This document shows, piece after piece, positions 25,300 to 32,504 of a stretch of 44,759 bases of DNA. Every line of letters starts with the position of its first letter. Position 1 is the stretch's first letter. Location: contig CACHQZ010000006.1 in NCBI GenBank assembly GCA_902582165.1, positions 1 to 44,759 on the forward strand, read 5' to 3'. Both the position numbers and the translations under genes were made by a program. The notes beneath the pieces are model-generated. The model had not been told where the DNA came from, did not search any database, and saw nothing but the letters and a program-made list of their open reading frames with translations. This DNA is from an uncultured Pelagibacteraceae bacterium. GTDB lineage: Bacteria > Pseudomonadota > Alphaproteobacteria > Pelagibacterales > Pelagibacteraceae.

Positions 25300-26070
25300 T
25301 TATCTAGATGATAATCTTGTGTTCTGCATAGCTGCTGCCCAGATAACTAGACCGAAAGCGATCTTGTTAACAAAGTCAGCTAAATTATAAATAATGTTTA
25401 AAGCGTTTGCATCAACACCACCAGTTAGGTATCCGAAAATATATCCTAAAGGATAAATCGCCCAACCAATAGTTACGATTATTCTCATAGCGCTAAACGC
25501 TGTAGACATAGCTTTGTTACCAGCTTTTGCCGCCATCGTTCCAGCTTCACCAGAGAATATTTCAAACAAGATATAAATCCATCCAGCCATTCCAATTACG
25601 AAACCTACAAATGGTTGAATATAACCAGCTTCACCTAAGTATCCACCGATTAACATTACTAATGAACCAATTAATAGCTTCCAGAAAATAGAAGTTGGCA
25701 CCTTTCTTACAGCTGCCAAAATTAGATAGAATTCTATCATTTGAAGTGGCACTGTGATTAACCAGTCAATATATCTGTATACTGTTGGAGTATCACCTGA
25801 TGTCACCCAAACTTCTCTCATATACATGTAGTGAACAAATGCAACACCAGTTACAAGTCCTGCTACAGTTAAAGATGTTCTCCATGATGCAGCTACTGTC
25901 CCTCTTTCAGCAAAGAAAAATACAGTTGTTGCAATCATTCCCATAGATACAAGCCAAAATGATATTCCTACGAAATCATTAGTTTGTAACATGGCAGTCG
26001 CTGCATTAGCTGAGCTAGTTATACCTAAAAAGGCAACAGCTCCTAAAGCAAGAAGACCTAATTTTCTCAT
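25300..26070 (-). CDS. Proteorhodopsin, blue-absorbing type, light-driven proton pump
   Basis: A 256-residue, seven-helix retinal protein with a cleavable signal peptide (cut near SANA). The pump residues are all present: His80, the proton acceptor Asp102, Thr106 and proton donor Glu113 (the DTE motif, in RYIDWLITVPLQMIEF), and Schiff-base Lys236 in NLADFVNKIAFG. The spectral-tuning residue, position 105 in reference numbering, is Gln110 here, which predicts blue absorption. A very strong Shine-Dalgarno GGGAGG (26076-26081) sits 5 bases before the ATG. It creates a proton gradient in the inner membrane in light. No retinal or carotenoid genes are in the window. Confidence 0.98.
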   Translation of the reverse strand: MRKLGLLALGAVAFLGITSSANAATAMLQTNDFVGISFWLVSMGMIATTVFFFAERGTVAASWRTSLTVAGLVTGVAFVHYMYMREVWVTSGDTPTVYRYIDWLITVPLQMIEFYLILAAVRKVPTSIFWKLLIGSLVMLIGGYLGEAGYIQPFVGFVIGMAGWIYILFEIFSGEAGTMAAKAGNKAMSTAFSAMRIIVTIGWAIYPLGYIFGYLTGGVDANALNIIYNLADFVNKIAFGLVIWAAAMQNTRLSSR

Positions 26071-26101
26071 GAAAACCTCCCTCGTTTGTTTAGTTTTCGT
26101 T

Positions 26102-26119
26102 TAGTTTATATATAAACTA
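26102..26119. promoter_or_regulatory. 18-base perfect palindrome in the proteorhodopsin leader/promoter
   Basis: TAGTTTATATATAAACTA at 26102-26119 is a perfect palindrome 32 to 49 bases upstream of the proteorhodopsin ATG. The central TATATA could serve as a -10 element, and the symmetry suits a dimeric regulator. No good -35 box is visible at the expected distance. Being purely AT-rich in its centre, it could also be chance. Confidence 0.4.
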
Positions 26120-26207
26120 CTCGGACAAATGGAAATTTAACCCACTACCGAATAACTTGTCGGGAACCATAGTAAAAAAAAAAGTTACAGTGAAGTGTTT
26201 TTTTTTT

Positions 26208-26236
26208 AAAAAAACCGCATATTTATTGGTTTTTTT
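26208..26236. other. AT-rich inverted repeat in the proteorhodopsin/prpE divergent region
   Basis: AAAAAAACC (26208-26216) and GGTTTTTTT (26228-26236) form a 9-base perfect inverted repeat with an 11-base loop, flanked by runs of T on the right and T/A on the left. On the plus strand it resembles a weak intrinsic terminator (stem followed by nine T). No plus-strand gene precedes it, so it could end a short unannotated RNA or simply be part of the promoter architecture of the 227-base gap, the longest protein-free spacer in the window apart from the tRNA region. Confidence 0.35.
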
Positions 26237-26297
26237 ATTTTTTTTTGGGGATATTTATGAAATAATCAAAAAAATTAACTAAATTTTGGAAGAAAAA

Positions 26298-28196
26298 TTG
26301 ACTCAAAAATATAACGATATTTATCAAAAATCGATCAAAAATAAAGAGAATTTTTGGAAAGAAGTCTCTAATGACATACATTGGTACAAAAAACCAACAA
26401 AAATTTTAAATTCACAAAATCCTCCATTTTATAAATGGTTCGAAGATGGCATTACTAACACTTGTTACAATGCTGTAGATCTTCATGTGGAGCAAGGGAA
26501 AGGTGAAAAACTTGCAATTATTTATGATAGTCCCATAACAGGATCAAAAGAAAATATAACTTATAATAAACTTAAAGATAAAGTCGCATTGTTCGCGGGA
26601 GCATTGAAAAACCAAGGAGTAGGTAAAGGAGATAGAGTTATAATTTATATGCCTATGATACCTGAGGCAGTAGTAGCTATGCTTGCCTGTGGGAGAATAG
26701 GTGCAATCCACTCAGTTGTATTCGGGGGCTTTGCGGCAAACGAACTAGCAAGCAGGATTGATGACTCTAAGGCTAAAATACTTGTTACCGCCTCTTGCGG
26801 TTATGAACCTGGGCGAACTGTTCATTACAAACCTTTGGTTAACAAAGCATTAGAATTAGCAAATCATAAAATTAATAAGTGTATAATTTTTCAAAGAGAA
26901 AAAGATAAAGCAGAGTTAAATCCTACAGTTGATATTACATGGGATGATGCTCATAAAGATGTAAAACCTGCAGAGTGTGAAAAAATGAATGCTAATGATT
27001 ACGCATATATTCTATATACATCGGGGACTACAGGTCTTCCTAAAGGAATAGTTCGTGATATTGGAGGACATATTGTGGCATTAAAATGGACTATGAAAAA
27101 TATTTACAATATAAAACCAGAGGACGTGTGGTGGTCTGCAAGTGATATTGGTTGGATTGTAGGACACTCCTATATAGTATATGGCCCATTATTTTACGGT
27201 TGTACTACCGTTCTGTTTGAAGGAAAACCAGTGGGAACTCCGGATGCAGGAGTTTTTTGGAGAGTAATTTCAGAACACAAAGTAAAATCTCTTTTTACTG
27301 CACCAACAGCAATAAGGGCTATTAAAAAAGAAGATCCTAACGGAGAATTTTTTAAAAAGTATGATTTAAGCAAATTTGATAAATTATTTCTTGCTGGAGA
27401 GAGAGCCGACCCTGATACAATAAAATGGTTTGAAAAACTTTCTAACTCACCTGTTATAGATCATTGGTGGCAAACTGAGACAAGTTGGGCAATAACATCA
27501 AGTTGCACAGGTATAGAAAATTTTCCTGTCAAATATGGTTCAGCTTTTAAACCAGTGCCAGGTTATGATCTCAAAGTTTTAAATTCTGAAGGTAAAGAAG
27601 TATCCCCGGGTAAGATGGGGGATATTGTTGTAAAACTCCCTCTTCCTCCAGGAACATTTCCAACATTGTGGGGAGCAGATAAAAGATATAAGGAAAATTA
27701 CATGACTACTTACCCTGGATATTATCAAACTTATGATGCGGGACACATAGATGAGGATGGTTATGTTTGGATCATGTCAAGAACAGATGATATTATTAAT
27801 GTTGCAGGTCATAGATTGTCTACTGGGGCTATTGAAGAGGTACTGGCAGAACATACAAATGTTGCGGAGTGCGCAGTAATAGGAATAGCCGATAAACTTA
27901 AAGGTCAAATACCTATCGGTTTGCTTGCACTTAAAGCAGGTGTAACCAAAGATAAAAAAGAAATTATTAGTGAATGTGTAAAAATGGTTAGAGAAAAAGT
28001 TGGACCTGTCGCAGCATTCAAATTAGCAATTGTAGTTAAGAGATTGCCTAAAACTAGATCAGGAAAGGTGCTGAGAGGAACAGTTAGAAAAATTGCTGAT
28101 AATGAACCTTATAAAATGCCAGCAACTATAGATGACCCTGCTATTTTAGATGAAATTAAACAAGACTTGAAAGACAATAACATTTTAAAACTTTAA
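26298..28196 (+). CDS. prpE: Propionyl-CoA synthetase / acyl-CoA synthetase (PrpE-like)
   Basis: Activates propionate (or acetate) to its CoA thioester through an acyl-adenylate. The AMP-binding core has YILYTSGTTGLPKGIVRDIGG, whose RDIGGH ending is typical of PrpE; WWQTET and SRTDDIINVAGHRLSTGAIEE follow, and the adenylation Lys is in PKTRSGKVLRGTVRKIAD. I chose TTG 26298 because GGAAG lies 5 bases before it; a TTG at 26286 would add four residues. No methylcitrate genes are nearby, so the physiological acyl group is uncertain. The 3' end overlaps the convergent dihydroorotase gene by 12 bases. Confidence 0.9.
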   Translation: MTQKYNDIYQKSIKNKENFWKEVSNDIHWYKKPTKILNSQNPPFYKWFEDGITNTCYNAVDLHVEQGKGEKLAIIYDSPITGSKENITYNKLKDKVALFAGALKNQGVGKGDRVIIYMPMIPEAVVAMLACGRIGAIHSVVFGGFAANELASRIDDSKAKILVTASCGYEPGRTVHYKPLVNKALELANHKINKCIIFQREKDKAELNPTVDITWDDAHKDVKPAECEKMNANDYAYILYTSGTTGLPKGIVRDIGGHIVALKWTMKNIYNIKPEDVWWSASDIGWIVGHSYIVYGPLFYGCTTVLFEGKPVGTPDAGVFWRVISEHKVKSLFTAPTAIRAIKKEDPNGEFFKKYDLSKFDKLFLAGERADPDTIKWFEKLSNSPVIDHWWQTETSWAITSSCTGIENFPVKYGSAFKPVPGYDLKVLNSEGKEVSPGKMGDIVVKLPLPPGTFPTLWGADKRYKENYMTTYPGYYQTYDAGHIDEDGYVWIMSRTDDIINVAGHRLSTGAIEEVLAEHTNVAECAVIGIADKLKGQIPIGLLALKAGVTKDKKEIISECVKMVREKVGPVAAFKLAIVVKRLPKTRSGKVLRGTVRKIADNEPYKMPATIDDPAILDEIKQDLKDNNILKL

Positions 28197-29497
28197 AGGT
28201 TGGCCTTTAGACTTAGCTAATATTTTTCCTTCGGACATAACTAAAATACCGTTTACGATTGTTCCTACGGGAAAACCCTTTACTTTATAGTTGTGAAAAG
28301 GAGTCCATCCACATTTACTAGCGATCATCTCATTTTTAATAGTAACTTCTTTATTCATATCAACTATGGTTAAATCCGCGTCAAAACCTTCTTTTATAAA
28401 ACCTTTATTCTTAATCCCAAAAATTTTACATGGGTTTTCACACATCAAATTTATTAGCTGATTTAATGAAAGTTTTCCATTGTTTACATGATCAATCATG
28501 ACTGGGAAAATTGTTTGAACACCTGGCATACCTGAGGGAGTATTTGGGTATTCTTTTTCTTTATTGGTCTTTAAATGTGGAGCATGGTCCGACCCAAGAA
28601 CATCTACAACATTATTTTTTATAGCAACCCATAGACGATCGTAATGATCTTTCGATCTTAAAGGTGGATTCATTTGAGCATAAGTGCCTAATTTATCGTA
28701 ACAATCTGGAGCATATAATGTCAAATGTTGGGGTGTTGTTTCGAAAGTAACATTTTTTTTATGCATGGCTAAAAAATCTACTTCTTCTTTCGTAGTCACG
28801 TGAAGTACATGAATTCTTTTGTCATATCTTTCAGCAATTTTAACTACCCTTCGAGTTGAGGATATTGCACACTCAACGTTTCTCCAGTCAGGATGTGAGT
28901 GCACATCTCCTTGTCTAATAAATTTTTTCCTTAATTTTATAATATCTTCATCCTCAGAGTGAATCGAAACTATTCTGTCACTACTTGAAATCACTTTTTC
29001 GATATCTGCCTCTTTATCAACTAATAAGTTTCCAGTAGATGAACCTGCAAAAAGTTTTACACCACAACAACCTTCCACATTTTAAGTTGTGCAAGTTGTT
29101 CTGTATTTTGTGGAGTTGCTCCAAAATAAAATGCGTAATTACTATGCATCCTATTTTTTGCAGCTTTTAATTTTTTTTCGAACTCTACTAAATTTGCTGT
29201 TGGAGGGTTAGTGTTAGGCATCTCAAATAAAGAGGTAACGCCACCAAGAACTGCAGCTCGACTTCCGCTTTCTAAATCTTCAGCATCAGTAGATCCAGGT
29301 TCTCTAAAATGTACTTGGGTGTCTATAATCCCTGGTAAAACTACTTTGCCAGATGCATCGTAAACTTTAGAATTATTTTCTTCTATATTTCCTATCTTTT
29401 TAATTTTATTTTCATATAAACCAATGTCATATTTTATTAATTTACCATCGATATAACAGGAACCATTTTTAATAATGAGACTATAATTATCAGACAT
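28185..29497 (-). pseudogene. pyrC: Dihydroorotase with a one-base frameshift
   Basis: The N-terminal half starts at 29497 and contains PGIIDTQVHFREPG and FEMPNTNPPT; it runs into a stop shortly after QLAQLK. The C-terminal half reads in another frame from a GTG at 29078, with EGCCGVKLFAGSSTGN (carboxylated Lys), SIHSED, LHVTT and GSDHAPH metal and catalytic residues. Adding one A to the four-A run (T-run at 29080-29083 on plus) joins them as QLKNVEGCCGVKL, about 437 residues, a normal length. The protein closes the pyrimidine ring precursor (carbamoyl-aspartate to dihydroorotate). The first metal ligand His of HxH is Gln, which I recall as common in alphaproteobacterial members. The indel may be a sequencing error. 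Confidence 0.9.
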
Positions 29498-29534
29498 AAT
29501 TTTAAATATATAATATACTGTATAAGCAGCAAAT

Positions 29535-30419
29535 ATGAAAAAAGATCAAGTTGTAATTTTAGAAAAAAGAGGGGTAATCTTAGTAAGTGGAGAAGATGCT
29601 AAAGATTTTCTCCAAAATATAATTACAAATGACATAAATAAAGTTTCTTTTAATGACTCCATTTTTTCAGCTTTGTTAACTCCTCAAGGTAAATATTTGA
29701 ACGAATTTTTTATAATTCAAAATAAAAAAGGATATTTATTAGACTGTAGCGAAAACTCTACTAAAGATTTAATTAAAGATTTATCAAAGTACAAACTAAG
29801 ATCCAAAGTTGAAATTGAGGACTTTTCTTCTGAATTTGTTGTTGGAGTATTAAACGACTCAAAATTCAAAGAATTACAAGAAGAATTAAAATCAAATGAA
29901 AATACAATTACTTACAGAGATACCCCTATTTTTTTAGATCCAAGAAATAAAAAATTAGGAGCAAGAATAATTTCAAATCTTGAAAAACTTTACTTAACAA
30001 TTAAAAAATTGAACCTCAAAATTATCGATAACAAAGAATATTATTCTCTTGCTCACAAATTAGGAGTGCCTGAAAAAGGATTGATAAATTTAAAAGATCA
30101 ATTGTTTGGTTTAGAAGCAAATTTTGAGACGCTTCAAGCCATAGATTTTAAAAAAGGATGTTTTGTGGGGCAAGAAAATACTGCGAGGATGAAATTAAAA
30201 AACAAACTTAGAAGAAGATTGTTGCCCATATCATCGTCTGAAGAACTAAATATTGGTGATGAAATTACTTTTAACAATATTAAAATAGGAAAAATACTTA
30301 TTAATCAGCCCTACCCCTTTGGATTAATTAAAGTTCTTGAACCTAATCTTGAAGATTTTAAAAATAAAATATTGTTAGCAAATAATAAAAAGTGTAAAAT
30401 TTTAGAGAACGTTAAGTAA
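29535..30419 (+). CDS. ygfZ: tRNA-modifying/iron-sulfur-maturation protein YgfZ (folate-binding)
   Basis: A 294-residue GcvT-like protein. The family signature K-G-C-Y/F-x-G-Q-E appears as KKGCFVGQENTARMK at about residues 208-222. YgfZ/IBA57 binds tetrahydrofolate and supports iron-sulfur enzymes, including MiaB-type tRNA modification. Its N-terminus (VILEKRGVILVSGEDAKDFLQNIITND) matches the family. It diverges from the dihydroorotase gene across only 37 bases, a pairing common in alphaproteobacteria. Its last 18 bases overlap the antisense 39-codon ORF. Confidence 0.92.
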   Translation: MKKDQVVILEKRGVILVSGEDAKDFLQNIITNDINKVSFNDSIFSALLTPQGKYLNEFFIIQNKKGYLLDCSENSTKDLIKDLSKYKLRSKVEIEDFSSEFVVGVLNDSKFKELQEELKSNENTITYRDTPIFLDPRNKKLGARIISNLEKLYLTIKKLNLKIIDNKEYYSLAHKLGVPEKGLINLKDQLFGLEANFETLQAIDFKKGCFVGQENTARMKLKNKLRRRLLPISSSEELNIGDEITFNNIKIGKILINQPYPFGLIKVLEPNLEDFKNKILLANNKKCKILENVK

Positions 30420-30521
30420 CCTAGACAAAGAAGCTAGTATACCATACCCACTCAATTCAATAAAAGCTATTACTAAAATTATAATTATAATTCTTTTATG
30501 CTTTCTTAAATAATCAATCAT
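30402..30521 (-). CDS. Putative 39-residue single-span membrane protein
   Basis: A short ORF directly behind the tRNA-Leu on the same strand. It starts with ATG at 30521, preceded by AAGGT at Shine-Dalgarno distance, and ends with TAA at 30402-30404. The product begins MIDYLRKHKR and continues with IIIIILVIAFIELSGYGILA, giving a positive N-terminus and one strong membrane helix (about residues 11-30). It has no recognisable family. The gap to the tRNA end is only 13 bases, so the two are probably one transcript. It overlaps ygfZ antisense by 18 bases. Support: start signal, composition and position; conservation is untested. Confidence 0.5.
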   Translation of the reverse strand: MIDYLRKHKRIIIIILVIAFIELSGYGILASLSRLLNVL

Positions 30522-30534
30522 AAATACCTTTTTT

Positions 30535-30618
30535 TGGTGCGGTCGGAGAGACTCGAACTCTCACGGGAAACCCACACGCCCCTCAAGCGTGCCTGTCTAC
30601 CAATTTCAGCACGACCGC
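30535..30618 (-). tRNA. tRNA-Leu (anticodon GAG), CCA encoded
   Basis: An 84-base class II tRNA on the minus strand. The acceptor arms GCGGTCG and CGACCGC pair perfectly, and the 3' end is A-CCA encoded in the DNA. The anticodon stem CACGC/GCGTG encloses TTGAGGG, giving anticodon GAG (Leu, CUU/CUC). The T-arm reads GAGAGTTCGAGTCTCTC, and the extra arm is short. Its promoter must lie in the 61 bases shared with the divergent nadA. Confidence 0.95.
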
Positions 30619-30679
30619 TGTAATAATGCGACAATAAATGAATGACAATTTAATCTCAAGTTGGTAAATTGGAGCTAGT

Positions 30680-31669
30680 ATGTCTGCACAACAACAAAAT
30701 TTGAGCTCTACGCAAGAGATTTATAAGAAAATCTCAAAATTCGTTCCTGAAGCTGAATGGAAAATTCATGCTCCATTAATAGAGAGAATAAATAAAATAA
30801 AGAAAGAGAAAAATGCAATCATACTTGCTCATAATTATCAAACCCCAGAAATTTATCATGGTGTAGCAGATATATCTGCTGACTCATTAGCACTAGCAAT
30901 CGAAGCATCTAAAACAAAAGCTGAAAAAATTATAATGTGTGGGGTTCACTTTATGGCAGAAACAGCAAAATTAATGTGTCCAGAGAAAAAAGTTTTTCTT
31001 CCTGACATGCAAGCAGGCTGTTCTTTATCTAATTCTATAACAGGTGAAGATGTAAAATTATTAAAACAAAAGTTTCCAGGTGTCCCTGTTGTATCTTACG
31101 TAAATACTTCTGCAGACGTAAAAGCAGAAACTGATGTTTGTTGTACTTCAGCTAATGCAGTAAAAGTTGTCGAGTCTTTAAAAGTAGATAAAGTAATTTT
31201 TTTACCTGATCAATATTTAGCAGACTACGTAGCAAAAAATACTAAGGTAAAAATAATTTCTTGGAAAGGAACTTGTATAGTGCATGAACAATTTACAGGA
31301 AAAGAAATTGAAGAAATTAAATCTGAAAATCCTGGAATAAAAATTATAGCTCATCCTGAATGTCCACCAGATGTAATTGCTGCTTCTGATTTTGCAGGGT
31401 CAACGTCTGGAATGATTGATTATGTAAAAATTAAACAACCTAAAAAAGTTATGTTAGTTACAGAGTGTTCAATGAGTGACAACGTTGAAGCTGATAATCC
31501 GAACGTATCTTTTATCAAGCCATGTAATTTATGTCCTTATATGAAAAAAATTAATTTAAAAAAAATATTAGATTGTTTAGAAAATGAAACTAATGAGATT
31601 ATTTTAGATAGTAAAACTATAGAGGCCGCGAGAAAGTCTGTAATCAGAATGACCGAGATCGGTCGTTAG
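30680..31669 (+). CDS. nadA: Quinolinate synthase
   Basis: Condenses iminoaspartate with dihydroxyacetone phosphate to quinolinate in NAD synthesis. It carries a 4Fe-4S cluster; the three ligands by position and spacing are Cys114 (QAGCSLSN), Cys199 (WKGTCIVH) and Cys285 (CNLCPYMK), about 86 residues apart as in the family's three-fold pseudo-symmetry. AHNYQTPE and GVHFMAETA are further signatures. GGAG 6 bases before ATG 30680 supports the start. It is followed 4 bases later by nadC. No nadB or aspartate dehydrogenase is in the window. Confidence 0.96.
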   Translation: MSAQQQNLSSTQEIYKKISKFVPEAEWKIHAPLIERINKIKKEKNAIILAHNYQTPEIYHGVADISADSLALAIEASKTKAEKIIMCGVHFMAETAKLMCPEKKVFLPDMQAGCSLSNSITGEDVKLLKQKFPGVPVVSYVNTSADVKAETDVCCTSANAVKVVESLKVDKVIFLPDQYLADYVAKNTKVKIISWKGTCIVHEQFTGKEIEEIKSENPGIKIIAHPECPPDVIAASDFAGSTSGMIDYVKIKQPKKVMLVTECSMSDNVEADNPNVSFIKPCNLCPYMKKINLKKILDCLENETNEIILDSKTIEAARKSVIRMTEIGR

Positions 31670-31673
31670 ATCA

Positions 31674-32504
31674 GTGCAAGTATTAAATCAATTTTATATA
31701 AAATCAGTTGTAAGAAAGGCTCTAGAGGAAGACCTGAAGCCTAAAGGTGATATCACTACAAACATTGTTAGTGCAAAAAATAAAATTATTAAAGCTAGGA
31801 TAATAGCTAAACAAGATGGCATGATAGCAGGTTTAGAGTTTTGTAAGTTAGCTTTTAAATTAATCGGAAGAGAAACTATTTTTACAAAGAAAGTCTCTGA
31901 TGGGAAAAAAATTAGAAAAAATAAGATAATCGCTAATATAAAGGCAAAAACAAAAACAATCTTGACCGCTGAAAGAACTGCTTTGAATTTTCTAAATCAT
32001 GCCTCTGGTATCGCTACTATTACCAATCAATTCGTAAAAAAAATTGGTAAAAAAACTAAGATCTGTTGTACAAGAAAAACTACACCTAACTTAAGAACAC
32101 TAGAGAAATATGCAGTCAAAAAAGGTGGTGGTCATAATCACAGATATAATTTAAGCGATGAAATTCTTATTAAAGATAATCACATTAGTACATCTAATAA
32201 TCTTAGAGAATTAGTTAAAAAAGCTATAAATACAAAAAAAATTGTTACAGTTGAAGTTGAAAATATAAATCAGCTTAAACAAATTTTAGGCTTAAAATTT
32301 AAAAGAATCCTTTTTGATAATATGAACTCATCACAATTAAAAAATTGCTTAAAGCTTTGCAAAAATAAATATGAAACAGAATACTCCGGAAATGTTACTT
32401 TAAAAAATGTTAAACAAATATCAAAAACAGGTGTAAATAGAATTTCAGTTGGCGCGATTACTCATAGCGCCAAGTCATTTGATACGACTTTATTATTTAG
32501 ATAA
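31674..32504 (+). CDS. nadC: Nicotinate-nucleotide pyrophosphorylase (quinolinate phosphoribosyltransferase)
   Basis: Converts quinolinate and PRPP to nicotinate mononucleotide, CO2 and PPi. The 276-residue protein shows EEDLKPKGDITTN at the N-terminus, TAERTALNFLNHASGIAT, the substrate-binding TRKTTPNLRTLEKYAVKKGG and IKDNH, and ends with ISVGAITHSA. The start is a GTG four bases after the nadA stop, so translation is coupled. The 3' end overlaps the convergent ppdK gene by 12 bases. Confidence 0.95.
   Translation: MQVLNQFYIKSVVRKALEEDLKPKGDITTNIVSAKNKIIKARIIAKQDGMIAGLEFCKLAFKLIGRETIFTKKVSDGKKIRKNKIIANIKAKTKTILTAERTALNFLNHASGIATITNQFVKKIGKKTKICCTRKTTPNLRTLEKYAVKKGGGHNHRYNLSDEILIKDNHISTSNNLRELVKKAINTKKIVTVEVENINQLKQILGLKFKRILFDNMNSSQLKNCLKLCKNKYETEYSGNVTLKNVKQISKTGVNRISVGAITHSAKSFDTTLLFR

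Noticed and set aside
29440-29497. Loss of activity inferred from the Gln in DTQVHFREPG of the dihydroorotase
   Set aside because: I recall the same HxH to QxH change in many alphaproteobacterial homologues, so it is likely a lineage feature and not decay.
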